Below, one piece after another: positions 9,277-16,604 of a DNA stretch of 40,377 nucleotides. A model generated the notes under the pieces. The model worked only from the letters and a program-made list of their open reading frames with translations. It was not told the DNA's origin and did no database searches. Both the position numbers and the translations under genes were made by a program. How positions within the stretch are numbered: the stretch's first letter is position 1; every line of letters starts with the position of its first letter. The DNA is from Rhodoferax sp. (GTDB taxonomy: Bacteria > Pseudomonadota > Gammaproteobacteria > Burkholderiales > Burkholderiaceae_C), in the NCBI GenBank assembly GCA_018061265.1, contig JAGOUM010000019.1:1-40377 (forward strand). The letters run 5' to 3'.

Positions 9277-9620
9277 TCAGGGCTCCTGTACCGGGTGTTC
9301 GCCATCAATGGAATGCGCACTGGCGTAAGGTCCCGCCGTTGCCAATACGTATCCCCGCCGCGAATTGGTCAATTTGCTGGGATCATCGATGGATGGAACA
9401 CCACCTTGACCGTGACCATGGCCTGCGTGTCCGTGGTGCATAAAGACATGCATCAAGGGGCATGCCAGTAAGATCAGCCAAGGCAAAGCTCCTGCAACGT
9501 GAGCTAGGTGCTCCGTTAACAAGCAATACGCAGCGACTGCGCCAATCACCAATAGCCCACGGCGTATCTGGAACTCCAAAAGCTTGGCGGTTGGTCTGGG
9601 GTTTCATGATTATGGCCCAT
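9277..9620 (-). pseudogene. Frameshifted second copy of the DUF2933 gene, fused to a methyltransferase fragment
   Basis: This is a degraded copy of 21891-22172. It starts MGHNHETPDQPPSFWSSR like the intact gene. It then loses one base near 9560, so the frame changes before LLVIGAVAAYCLLTEHLAHV and HVFMHHGHAGHGHGQGG. At the far end the DUF2933 C-terminus is joined directly to RRGYVLATAGPYA, which corresponds to RRHLLATAGPYAHIRHP inside the intact methyltransferase gene at 21238-21894. An internal deletion of the neighbouring gene explains the fusion. Confidence 0.8.
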
Positions 9621-9631
9621 GATTTGGCTTC

Positions 9632-9740
9632 TTACTTTGCGAAATCGTCAGGAAGGCGATCCATCATCATTTGCAGCATGGAAGTCATCATTTCCATGCG
9701 CTTTTCCATCATCTCGTGCTGGGTCAGCATCGCAGCGAAT
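9632..9740 (-). pseudogene. 3' fragment of a second Met-rich protein gene
   Basis: The translation ends HEMMEKRMEMMTSMLQMMMD followed by RLPDDFAK and a stop. The intact gene at 22184-22654 ends PEMMEKRMEMMTSMMQMMMD and RLPDDPAK. The upstream two thirds, including the signal peptide, are missing. It lies next to the degraded DUF2933 copy in the same order and spacing as the intact block, so both came from one segmental duplication. Confidence 0.75.
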
Positions 9741-9835
9741 ACTGACCACACCGCATTATGGTTTGTGAGTGTGGTGGTGGCGTTATAAAGCGTCTACGGT
9801 GAACATCATCGCCACAGTCTAAAGCAGGTGAAAAA

Positions 9836-10177
9836 TTATTTGATGGGCTGAATATCTGTGACGATCATCTGGCCATTTTCGTGAAGAACCATGAAGCGCA
9901 CCTTGTCTCCAGCCTTTACCATATCGAGCATGGACTTGTCTCTGGCCACAAAAACCATGGTCATTGGAGGCATCTCAAGGTGTTTAATCTCGCCATGTTT
10001 GATAGTGAGTTTTCCCGTTTCTTTGTCGATTTTTCGAACTTCCCCGTCTGTCAAGCTAGGCTTTGCAGACATATCCATTGTGTTGTGGTCTGGGGACGTC
10101 TGTGCAAAAACTGAGCCAAAAAATAGGGACGGCAGGGTTATGGCTATTGCAGCCAGCAAAGGTTTCGTTTGTTTCAT
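9836..10177 (-). CDS. cusF: Periplasmic Cu/Ag-binding protein, CusF family
   Basis: CusF-type proteins are small periplasmic metallochaperones that pass Cu(I)/Ag(I) to CusB. I chose the ATG at 10177 because CAGGAAA lies just upstream and a signal peptide (MKQTKPLLAAIAI to FAQ) follows. The mature part carries GEVRKIDKETGKLTIKHGEI and then EMPPMTMVF, the CusF Met-x-Met metal site. The tryptophan that caps the metal in E. coli CusF is replaced by methionine (EMPPMTM against NWPEMTM). The gene is last in the operon TolC-like, oxidase, CopI, CusF, and starts about 50 bp after copI. Confidence 0.88.
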   Translation of the reverse strand: MKQTKPLLAAIAITLPSLFFGSVFAQTSPDHNTMDMSAKPSLTDGEVRKIDKETGKLTIKHGEIKHLEMPPMTMVFVARDKSMLDMVKAGDKVRFMVLHENGQMIVTDIQPIK

Positions 10178-10227
10178 GAAGTATTTCCTGAAAAGGTAAT
10201 AGTCAAGGGACCGATAGCGAGTTGACC

Positions 10228-10719
10228 TTACTTGGCGGCTACGATGACGCGGCCTTTCATACCTGCCTCGAAGTGCCCTGGGTGCAGACACGCAAAATTG
10301 ATGGTGTCCGCCTTTGTGAATTGCCAGATCACTTCTCCCTGCTTGCCCGGTGCCAGACTGATCTTGTTCGGCTCGTCGTGTTCCATATCGGGAAACTTCT
10401 TCATGACCTCGTAGTGTTCCAGCAGTTCCTTTTCTGTTCCCAGGCTGAATTCATGTTTGACGCCATCGGTGTTTTTTAAGACAAAGCGGATCGTTTCCCC
10501 CTTTTTGACCCGAATTTCAGAGGGTTTGAAGCGCATGCCGTTCATCATGTCCATTTCGATCGTACGGTTGACCTTGGAAGCGACTCCGGGTTTTCCAGTG
10601 GGCGAATCACCATGTCCTCCAGCGTGAGATCCCGAGGCCAATGCGGCAGAAGATGCTGCAAGCAATGCGATGGAAACCAGTGTGGAAGACTTCGACAGGA
10701 GGAGTTTTGCAAATTTCAT
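10228..10719 (-). CDS. copI: Cupredoxin, CopI family
   Basis: This is a periplasmic blue-copper-type protein. The 163-residue precursor has a signal peptide ending near AALASG and a cupredoxin fold seen as MRFKPSEIRVKKGETIRFVL and KNTDGVKHEF (first His ligand). The ligand loop is FACLHPGHFEAGMKG, with Cys, His and Met as in type-1 copper sites. CopI homologues accompany copper efflux clusters in betaproteobacteria and photosynthetic bacteria and raise copper tolerance. It follows the multicopper oxidase by 73 bp in the same direction and precedes cusF. Confidence 0.88.
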   Translation of the reverse strand: MKFAKLLLSKSSTLVSIALLAASSAALASGSHAGGHGDSPTGKPGVASKVNRTIEMDMMNGMRFKPSEIRVKKGETIRFVLKNTDGVKHEFSLGTEKELLEHYEVMKKFPDMEHDEPNKISLAPGKQGEVIWQFTKADTINFACLHPGHFEAGMKGRVIVAAK

Positions 10720-10792
10720 GTTTACTTATTTAATGGAGGGTTGATAACGCTGAAAAAATTGAGCGACAAATGGCTTTGGCGGTGTTTTACAG

Positions 10793-12187
10793 TTAGTGCG
10801 ACACTCCTTTGCCACTTGGCTTGATGGCGCTTGCAGCAGCAGGCGCAGTCTCGGTACTGCCAGTTGGGCGTGCGGTCTGTGGTGTGGTGCCATTCCACTC
10901 GTAAGCCACGGTGCCGGCTGGAAACTTGTATGGTCCGGGGTCGCTGTAGTCCCCCTGCTTCTGGTCTTTGCGCACCTTGAACACCGTGAACATGCCGCCC
11001 ATTTCCAATGGGCCAAACTGGCCTGTGCCGGTCATCATGGGAGCCGTGTTGTCTGGGATGGGCATCTGCATTTCGCCCATATCGGCCATGCCGCGCTCGC
11101 CCATCAGCATGTAATCAGGTGCCACTTTCTGGATTTTCCCGACCAGCCCGCGGTGATCCACACCGATCATCGTTGGTACGGCGTGCCCCATGGCGTTCAT
11201 TGTGTGGTGGCTTTTGTGGCAATGCATGGCCCAATCACCTTCTTCGTCAGCAAGCAGTTCAATCTGGCGCATCTGCCCTACCGCCAAATCGGTGGTGACT
11301 TCATACCAGCGCGTGCCGGGCGGCGTCGGGCCACCGTCGGTGCCGGTGACCAGAAACTCATGGCCATGCAGATGGATCGGGTGGTTGGTCATGGTGAGAT
11401 TGCCAACCCGAATGCGAACGCGGTCGTTCAGGCGCACGTTCAAGCTGTCGATGGCCGGGAAAACGCGGCTGTTCCAACACCAGATATTGAAGTCGGTCAT
11501 GGTGTTGATCTTGGGTGTCTTGCTGCCAGGCTCCACGTCAAAAGCATTGAGGAGAAAACAGAAGTCCCGGTCCACTTCGCTGATGTGGGGGTGTTTGGCC
11601 TTGGGATGGGTCACCCACATGCCCATCATGCCCATGGCCATTTGCACCATCTCATCCGCATGGGGGTGGTACATGAAGGTCCCTGGCCGGCGCGCCTCGA
11701 ACTCGTAGACAAAGGTCTTGCCGACAGGAATGGCGCGCTGGTTCAGCCCACCGACACCGTCCATGCCATTGGGCAAACGCTGACCGTGCCAATGGACAGT
11801 GGTGTGCTCGGGCAACTTGTTGGTCACGAAGATGCGCACGCGGTCGCCTTCCACCACCTCAATGGTCGGGCCCGGGCTTTGGCCGTTGTAGCCCCACATG
11901 TTGACCTTGAAACCGGGCGACACTTCGCGCACCACGGGTTCGGCCACCAGGTGAAACTCCTTGACCCCGTTGTTCATGCGCCAGGGCAAGGTCCAGCCGT
12001 TCAAAGTGACCACTGGGGTGTAAGGCCGACCCGTGGTCGGAATCAACGGAGGCGCTGTTGCCACCGAAGTCTGGATGACCGGCTCAGGCAAGCCCGCCAG
12101 CGCCGAGCGCGCAACAGCCAAGCCCGCCACCGATGCGGCAGCCCCGGCGAAAAATTTTCGACGTGAGTTGAGATGCATGTTCTTCAT
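10793..12187 (-). CDS. Periplasmic multicopper oxidase (CopA/CueO-like, Tat-exported)
   Basis: This enzyme probably oxidises Cu(I) to the less toxic Cu(II) in the periplasm. The 464 residues begin with a twin-arginine signal, NSRRKFFAGAAAS, ending near ALA. The four copper-ligand blocks are present: HWHG at 132-135, HPHADE from 174, HPIHLHGHEF at 269-278 and HCHKSHHTMNAM from 322. Met-rich stretches (MAMGMMGM, and MGERGMADMGEMQMP near the C-terminus) may offer extra Cu(I) sites. The protein is shorter than classical plasmid CopA/PcoA proteins of about 600 residues and lies in a compact subgroup usually labelled copper oxidase. It starts 9 bp after the TolC-like gene, so the two are co-transcribed. 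Confidence 0.92.
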   Translation of the reverse strand: MKNMHLNSRRKFFAGAAASVAGLAVARSALAGLPEPVIQTSVATAPPLIPTTGRPYTPVVTLNGWTLPWRMNNGVKEFHLVAEPVVREVSPGFKVNMWGYNGQSPGPTIEVVEGDRVRIFVTNKLPEHTTVHWHGQRLPNGMDGVGGLNQRAIPVGKTFVYEFEARRPGTFMYHPHADEMVQMAMGMMGMWVTHPKAKHPHISEVDRDFCFLLNAFDVEPGSKTPKINTMTDFNIWCWNSRVFPAIDSLNVRLNDRVRIRVGNLTMTNHPIHLHGHEFLVTGTDGGPTPPGTRWYEVTTDLAVGQMRQIELLADEEGDWAMHCHKSHHTMNAMGHAVPTMIGVDHRGLVGKIQKVAPDYMLMGERGMADMGEMQMPIPDNTAPMMTGTGQFGPLEMGGMFTVFKVRKDQKQGDYSDPGPYKFPAGTVAYEWNGTTPQTARPTGSTETAPAAASAIKPSGKGVSH

Positions 12188-12196
12188 TCCTTCTTA

Positions 12197-13300
12197 TTAG
12201 TGCGCAGCGGGTGCGGCAGTGTCGCCACCACCGCCCAGCGATACAAAACTTTCTGGTTCACCGCCTTGCAACACCCACTGCAAGTCGACCTCGGCGATCC
12301 AGAAGTCGCGCTGCGCACCGATGGCATCAATTGCGGCCTGTGACTGGTTGCGCGATGCATCCAGTACATCCCAGACACTGCTCAACATGCCGTTGTAGTG
12401 CAAGAGAGTTTCCTCGTTAATGAATGCCTGCGTCTTCAGCGCATCGCGGCTGCCTTTGACCAGTGCGTGGCTGGCCTGGTATGCCGCTAGCGCCATGTTC
12501 GAGTGGGCCTGGCTGCGCAGGCTTTCAGCTTCTGGCAGCTGCGCCCGGATGGCCAGCGCCTTTTGCTGCCATGCATCCATCGGCATAAGTTGCGGGGGGA
12601 GCTCTGGCAGGGATTCGGGCAGCGTCACGCTGGCGACTTTGCCGGTCAAGCCCAGTGTGTTGATAAGACTGGTCTGTGACTGGGTTGCAGCATACTGCGC
12701 GCGCGCCAGGTTCATTTGGGCCGATGATTGCAACCCTTGCACGCGGGCGTGCTGCAGCGCGCTCCAGTTACCTACATTCACCATGCGCTGACCCAGCTCG
12801 CTCGCTGCGTCAGTCGCGTCCAGAATCGCCTGGTAGTGTGCCAAAGTCTGGCGAGTGGCGAGCGCCTGCAACCAGGCTTTTCGGGCCTTTACGGCCACGT
12901 GCAACACCTCGTCCATGTCATCCACCTTGCGCCACAAGCCTGGATCAACCTCTGTCCAACGACCCTCCGCGATAAGTGCCACATTGGCCGCGCCGAGGCG
13001 AGCCAAGGGTTGAGCCAAATCGCGATGATTACGCCATGCCTGACGGGTGACATCCTCTATCGTTAGCAGTTTGAGCCCATCAGCGACCGGGACTTGCATC
13101 GTCGAGGACGACGCATTGGCCTGCTCCCATTTGAGTACATCCGCGTGGCCTCGCTTGAGCAGCCCCACCGCATTGTTTGCACTTCGCCAGTCTGTGTCCG
13201 CGCCGGGAGAAGTTGTCTGTGCTGACAAAGCCAAAGGAATCGACACGAATCCTAGAACTATAACCGGCCACACATGTTTTATTTCAAGTTTGAGAGTCAC
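12197..13300 (-). CDS. TolC-family protein linked to the multicopper oxidase
   Basis: The 367-residue protein has a signal peptide ending near ALSAQ, then long Ala/Gln-rich helices with TolC-type features. These are ARLGAANVALIAEGRW early on, a central VKARKAWLQALATRQTLAHY helix, the AQYAATQSQTSLINTLGL motif, and a second half ending FWIAEVDLQWVLQGGE. It is shorter than the usual 420-480 residues, and the beta-barrel segments are hard to place. It may form an outer-membrane channel or act as a periplasmic partner of the oxidase. It is the first gene of the operon with the oxidase, copI and cusF, and has a candidate CusR box 74 bp upstream. Confidence 0.8.
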   Translation of the reverse strand: MTLKLEIKHVWPVIVLGFVSIPLALSAQTTSPGADTDWRSANNAVGLLKRGHADVLKWEQANASSSTMQVPVADGLKLLTIEDVTRQAWRNHRDLAQPLARLGAANVALIAEGRWTEVDPGLWRKVDDMDEVLHVAVKARKAWLQALATRQTLAHYQAILDATDAASELGQRMVNVGNWSALQHARVQGLQSSAQMNLARAQYAATQSQTSLINTLGLTGKVASVTLPESLPELPPQLMPMDAWQQKALAIRAQLPEAESLRSQAHSNMALAAYQASHALVKGSRDALKTQAFINEETLLHYNGMLSSVWDVLDASRNQSQAAIDAIGAQRDFWIAEVDLQWVLQGGEPESFVSLGGGGDTAAPAAH

Positions 13301-13373
13301 TATTTCACGTCCTTTTGATTTGGATCAAACAGGTTTTATTGTGCAGGCTAACGAATGTCATTTGAATGTCTCG

Positions 13374-13395
13374 AAAATTACAATGCCGTAATATT
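13374..13395. promoter_or_regulatory. Candidate CusR box upstream of the TolC-oxidase-copI-cusF operon
   Basis: The palindrome reads AAAATTACA, spacer, then GTAATATT, close to the half sites AAAATKACA and TGTMATTTT of the other two boxes in this window. It lies 74 bp upstream of the first gene of the minus-strand operon, the same spacing as at cusR and at cusF. Confidence 0.55.
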
Positions 13396-13449
13396 TGAAG
13401 TGGACCCCGAATTTGAGACAGGTTTTTATTGATCCGGCCCGATGAAGTT

Positions 13450-14424
13450 TTAAGCCGCATATTTGACGTGGCGGTCCTGAAAGTAGCCAATTACCCGCTC
13501 GGGCGTTTGCTCCAGCATCGTCATATGTTCTGTGGCAGCTTGCCGTAATTCGGCTTTGGTGCGCACCGGAACACGCTTACTCATTTCCTGTTTCAAATCC
13601 GCATTAAGTCGCTCTTCGGGGTTGAGCTGCGGGCTGTAGCTGGGCAGGTAGAACAGTTCAATCTGCTCTTTGCGTTCAGCCACCCATGCCTTCACAAGGT
13701 TGCTGTGATGCCCCGCAAGTTGTCCAGAATCAGGAACACTTTCTTGCCTGCATCTTTGACCAGGTCTTGCAGGAATTCACAGAACTTGTCGGCATCAAAT
13801 GATTCCTCGATGATCATCCAGCGGGTCTTGCCCTGGTGGGTGACGGTGGCGATCATGGAGAGCTTTTGGCGGGTGCCGCCTACGGTCAGTGCCACAGGGG
13901 TTTTGCCTGCCGGGGCGAAACTTCTGCCACGCACATCGGTGTTGGTCAGGGCCGTCTCGTCACCCCAGTGGATTTTAGCGCCCTCACGTTTGGCGCGCTG
14001 CTCGATACCGGGCTATTCGCCTTGCAACCAAGCCTGCACTGCTTCGGGGTTTTGTTCGTAGGTGCGTTTGATCGATTTTTGCGGGGTGAAGCCCCACCGT
14101 GCGAGGTATTTACCCACGCTACGCACAGGCAGTTTGATATCCTATTCCTGCTCAATGAGTTGACCGACTGCTGCTGTGACTCCACAGGAAGAAGTCCATC
14201 TTGAGTTGCTCGGGACGTTTGTCGATGATGATGCGCTGAATGGCATCTTCCTGGGCCGCACTGAGTACCCGACCGTCACCCTTGGGGCGACCGCGACGGG
14301 CTGGACGGATGGCTGTCCAATCGCCTTCTTCGAATCGGTCTATGGTGCCTCGTACCGTTGGGTAGGTCAGTCCGGTCAGTTCAACGATCTTCATGATCTT
14401 GATGGCCTTCTTGTGCAATCGCAC
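13450..14424 (-). pseudogene. IS630-family transposase, inactivated
   Basis: In pieces, the sequence gives a helix-turn-helix N-terminus (KIVELTGLTYPTVRGTIDRF), then VRGRSFAPAGKTPVALTVGG, KVFLILDNLR and FYLPSYSPQLNPEERLNADL. These carry the DDE motifs of IS630 transposases. It is broken by a frameshift after KMDFFLW, an in-frame stop at about 14012-14014 (within QGE*PGIEQ) and a further frameshift after LILDNLR. The C-terminal end HVKYAA is intact. The element separates the CusR-box-driven oxidase operon from the P-type ATPase remnant, which it probably truncated. Confidence 0.88.
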
Positions 14425-15233
14425 GACTGTAAGGGCGCGGCGAAGTCACCTTGCTGCAAAGCTGCCTTGCTGGCAGGGCTGGCCGGATCTACGAATTTAG
14501 CGGCTGCCACCCTCGCAGTGAAAGCGCGGACTGTCGAGTGGCAGAGCCAGAGTGCTACTGTTTCTGCGATGGCTGAGCGCAGCGTACAAGGCTTGACTCT
14601 GCGAGCAGTAATGGCGTTTGGAGACGAACCCAAGCCAGGAGCGAAGGAAGCGCTCACCACGTTGCGGCGACGCGGTATCAAAACCGTGATGATTTCCGGT
14701 GACAACCAAGGTGCTGCTGAAGCTATGGCACCTTGCCTTGGCTTGCGACCAGAGGACGGTGAAGTCATGGCGGAAGTGCTGCTAGGCGAAAAGGCCGCCA
14801 GGGTCATGGCCCTCAAAGAGGGCGTTATACCGTTGCCATGGTGGGCGATGGAGTTAACGACGCTCCTGTGGTTGACGACAATTACCTTGGCCGGCGGTCA
14901 GGATAGTTGACATCAACCACTCCTGCACTTGCCGTTGCGGATGTTGGCTTGGCAATGGGCAACGGCACCGATGTTGCAATGCACGCAGCAGGGATCACCC
15001 TCATGCGAGACGATCCCATGCTAGTCGTTGCCTCGCTGGATATTTCTGATAAGACCGTTGCCAAAATTCGTCAAGATCTATTCTGGGCGTTTGCCTATAA
15101 CGTTGCAGGCATTCCTTTGGCGGCGTTCGGCTTTTTAAACCCAGTCATGGCCGGTGCCGCAATGGCTTTGAGCTCGGTCAGCGTGATGAGTAATGCACTG
15201 CTACTAAAGCGTTGGAAACCGGACAAACAATAG
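14425..15233 (+). pseudogene. copA: 3' part of a copper P1B-type ATPase gene (CopA/CueA type), broken
   Basis: From about 14500 the translation matches the ATP-binding region: MAFGDEPKPGAKEALTTLRR, GIKTVMISGDN and GLRPEDGEVMAEVL. After a one-base frameshift near 14820, VAMVGDGVNDAP follows, and then a 57-nt in-frame interruption containing a stop. The protein resumes with ALAVADVGLAMGNGTDVAMH, two last TM helices and the end SSVSVMSNALLLKRWKPDKQ. The N-terminal half, including metal-binding and CPC segments, is missing, cut by the IS630 element. The short interruption is described separately at 14868-14920. Confidence 0.85.
14868..14920. mobile_element. 53-bp insertion with 8-bp terminal inverted repeats inside the ATPase remnant
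   Basis: The segment begins GTGGTTGA and ends TCAACCAC, a perfect 8-bp inverted repeat. The bases TCCT flank it on both sides, as for a 4-bp target duplication. Removing the segment plus one TCCT (57 nt, 19 codons) restores the invariant GDGVNDAP-ALA motif of the ATPase in frame. It could be a miniature element or the scar of a larger excised element. Confidence 0.5.
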
Positions 15234-15259
15234 GTTTTTTTTCTGCGCAAAGCTGCTCT

Positions 15260-15574
15260 TCACACCTGCATATTCATGACATCTGTATAAGCTTGGACAA
15301 CCCTGTTGCGTACCTGCAAGGTCGCCTGAAAAGCGACATTTGATTTAACACCTGCCAACATGGTTTGCTCAAGGCTGACGGTTGGATTTTCGAGGGTGAA
15401 CGCCGTGGTAAGTCGCCCAGACTCTTTTTGAAGATTGCTTGTTGAACTCAAGGCCTGCACCAGAGCATCCTGAAATCCGGTTTCAGATGAACCCTGACTT
15501 TTGCGGAGCGGTGGATTTAGATCCACGACAGCACGTATTAATTCGGGTGACTTGATTGTGAGGTTCATGAGCAT
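15260..15574 (-). CDS. fliE: FliE-like flagellar hook-basal body protein, orphan
   Basis: The 105-residue protein from ATG 15574 ends TVSLEQTMLAGVKSNVAFQA followed by TLQVRNRVVQAYTDVMNMQV. This is the diagnostic C-terminus of FliE, the junction protein between the flagellar MS ring and rod. Its length matches FliE (about 104 residues). A longer frame to 15637 would run through a hairpin, so I reject that start. No other flagellar gene is in the window. It lies between a P-type ATPase remnant and copK copy 2, on the copK strand, and may be reached by read-through from copK. It could be a stray passenger or a recruited structural protein. I cannot tell whether it is expressed. Confidence 0.75.
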   Translation of the reverse strand: MLMNLTIKSPELIRAVVDLNPPLRKSQGSSETGFQDALVQALSSTSNLQKESGRLTTAFTLENPTVSLEQTMLAGVKSNVAFQATLQVRNRVVQAYTDVMNMQV

Positions 15575-15620
15575 GCCTATAGGCTGCAAATCGGCTGAGT
15601 TGAGGGCAAGTGCCCAACCG

Positions 15621-15641
15621 CCCAGTGCGCACGGCACTGGG
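15621..15641 (-). terminator. Hairpin after copK copy 2
   Basis: The stem CCCAGTGC pairs with GCACTGGG around a 5-base loop. This is the same stem as in the terminator of copK copy 3 (23047-23068), but on the minus strand no T-tract follows. Termination is therefore probably leaky, and fliE starts about 47 bp further on. Confidence 0.45.
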
Positions 15642-15689
15642 CTCTAATGCGGGCAAAACCTCTTGGGTACGCCTGCACCGGTCAGTACC

Positions 15690-15971
15690 CTAGTTGCGGT
15701 TGTGTTTATAAATGCCTTGGGCCAGCTTAGCTACCTCGTCTCCTTTCATGGTGATCGATTGACCGTCTGCTGTTTCCATCGTTGTGCCTTCTTGCATGCG
15801 CACGGCTTTTCCGAACTGACTTTCCATGGCCATCTTGCCGTCTTTGAACTGATACACAGTTGAGCCGTCCTTGAGTTGGGTGGACTTCACGACATCGGTG
15901 TTGTCCAAAGCGAAAGCCGACAAAGCGGGCAACACAAGACTCAGAACCAGAATGGATTTACGAATTGACAT
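15690..15971 (-). CDS. copK: Periplasmic copper-binding protein CopK, copy 2
   Basis: The 93-residue precursor has a signal peptide ending near SAFA. The mature core is VVKSTQLKDGSTVYQFKDGK, MAMESQFGKAVRMQEGTTME and TADGQSITMKGDEVAKL, an even closer match to Cupriavidus CopK than copy 1. No cysteine is present; methionines and histidines would bind copper. It is nearly identical to copy 3 over the signal peptide and core but differs at the C-terminus (GIYKHNRN). A GGAG ribosome binding site precedes the ATG. Copies 2 and 3 arose by a recent duplication that included the promoter region. Confidence 0.92.
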   Translation of the reverse strand: MSIRKSILVLSLVLPALSAFALDNTDVVKSTQLKDGSTVYQFKDGKMAMESQFGKAVRMQEGTTMETADGQSITMKGDEVAKLAQGIYKHNRN

Positions 15972-16110
15972 GATAAAACTCCTTCAAGATGATTGCAGTT
16001 CTCCCCGAAGTTTCTCGGGGATCGGTGACGCAACTGCTGCATCACTGGGGTTAATGTAGAAGTCCAACCCCAACAAAAGCATGACCGAAAAATTACAAAA
16101 GTGACGGCCA
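15972..16110 (-). promoter_or_regulatory. copK copy 2 leader/promoter with hairpin and half CusR box
   Basis: The region is nearly identical to 23399-23537 and related to 7629-7770. It contains a leader hairpin with stem CCCCGA/TCGGGG just upstream of the ribosome binding site, on the transcribed strand. About 118 bp before the ATG is the half site AAAATTACA, followed by TGAC, a degenerate CusR-type box. Confidence 0.5.
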
Positions 16111-16164
16111 AAGCAAGCTTTCGAATCACATCGACGGTTTCTGAAAACCGGGATCAAGCATGGC

Positions 16165-16515
16165 GAACGTTTTCCGGTTGATGGAACGTTGTTTGAGGGG
16201 CATACCGAGGTGGATGAATCCATGCTCATTGGCGAGCCCCTTCCCGTAGCCAAAGACGTGGGCGCAGCCCTCACCGGTAGCATCCATCAACGGTGAAGGA
16301 TGCATCGTGATGCAGGTCGGCGCGTTGGGCAATGAAAGCGTGTTGTCCCAGATCATCCGACTGGTGAAGATGCGCAAGCAGCAAAAGCACCGATCCAGCG
16401 GATGGTCTATCAGTTCAGCGCGGTATTTGTTCCAGTGGTTCTGGTGCTGGCAGTCGTCATTCTGCTGACATGGCATTCGTTTGTGTGTGGTAAGTAATGC
16501 ACTACTGTTAAAGCG
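16165..16515 (+). pseudogene. Internal fragment of a copper P1B-type ATPase gene
   Basis: With three frame changes the translation gives ERFPVDGTLFEGHTEVDESM and LIGEPLPVAKDVGAALTG (the actuator TGE region, here IGE). INGEGCIVMQVGALGNESVL and EDAQAAKAPIQRMVYQFSAV follow, then a TM helix, VVLVLAVVILLTWHSF. After a large deletion it continues directly into SNALLLKR, the last residues of the same ATPase type. It is a different part of the kind of gene seen at 14425-15233. Together they suggest one ancestral copA that was split or two that decayed. Confidence 0.8.
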
Positions 16516-16604
16516 ATGAAAGGCTGCACAGTGAAGCGTGGAAGTGGTGCCGAAGTGCTCTTGAAATTTTGCAGAACATGACACCCCATGTGTCTAGCGA
16601 AACT

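Noticed and set aside
10796-12166. 456-codon plus-strand frame opposite the multicopper oxidase gene
   Set aside because: The minus strand encodes all four copper-ligand motifs and a Tat signal; the plus-strand translation is His/Ala-rich without any family motif.
13398-13449. Possible IS terminal repeat next to the IS630 remnant (GTGGACCCCGAATTTGAGAC)
   Set aside because: It looks like an IS end, but I could not find a matching inverted copy on the other side, so I do not annotate the element borders.
15575-15637. Upstream extension of fliE to 15637
   Set aside because: It would run through the hairpin behind copK copy 2; the ATG at 15574 gives the usual FliE length.
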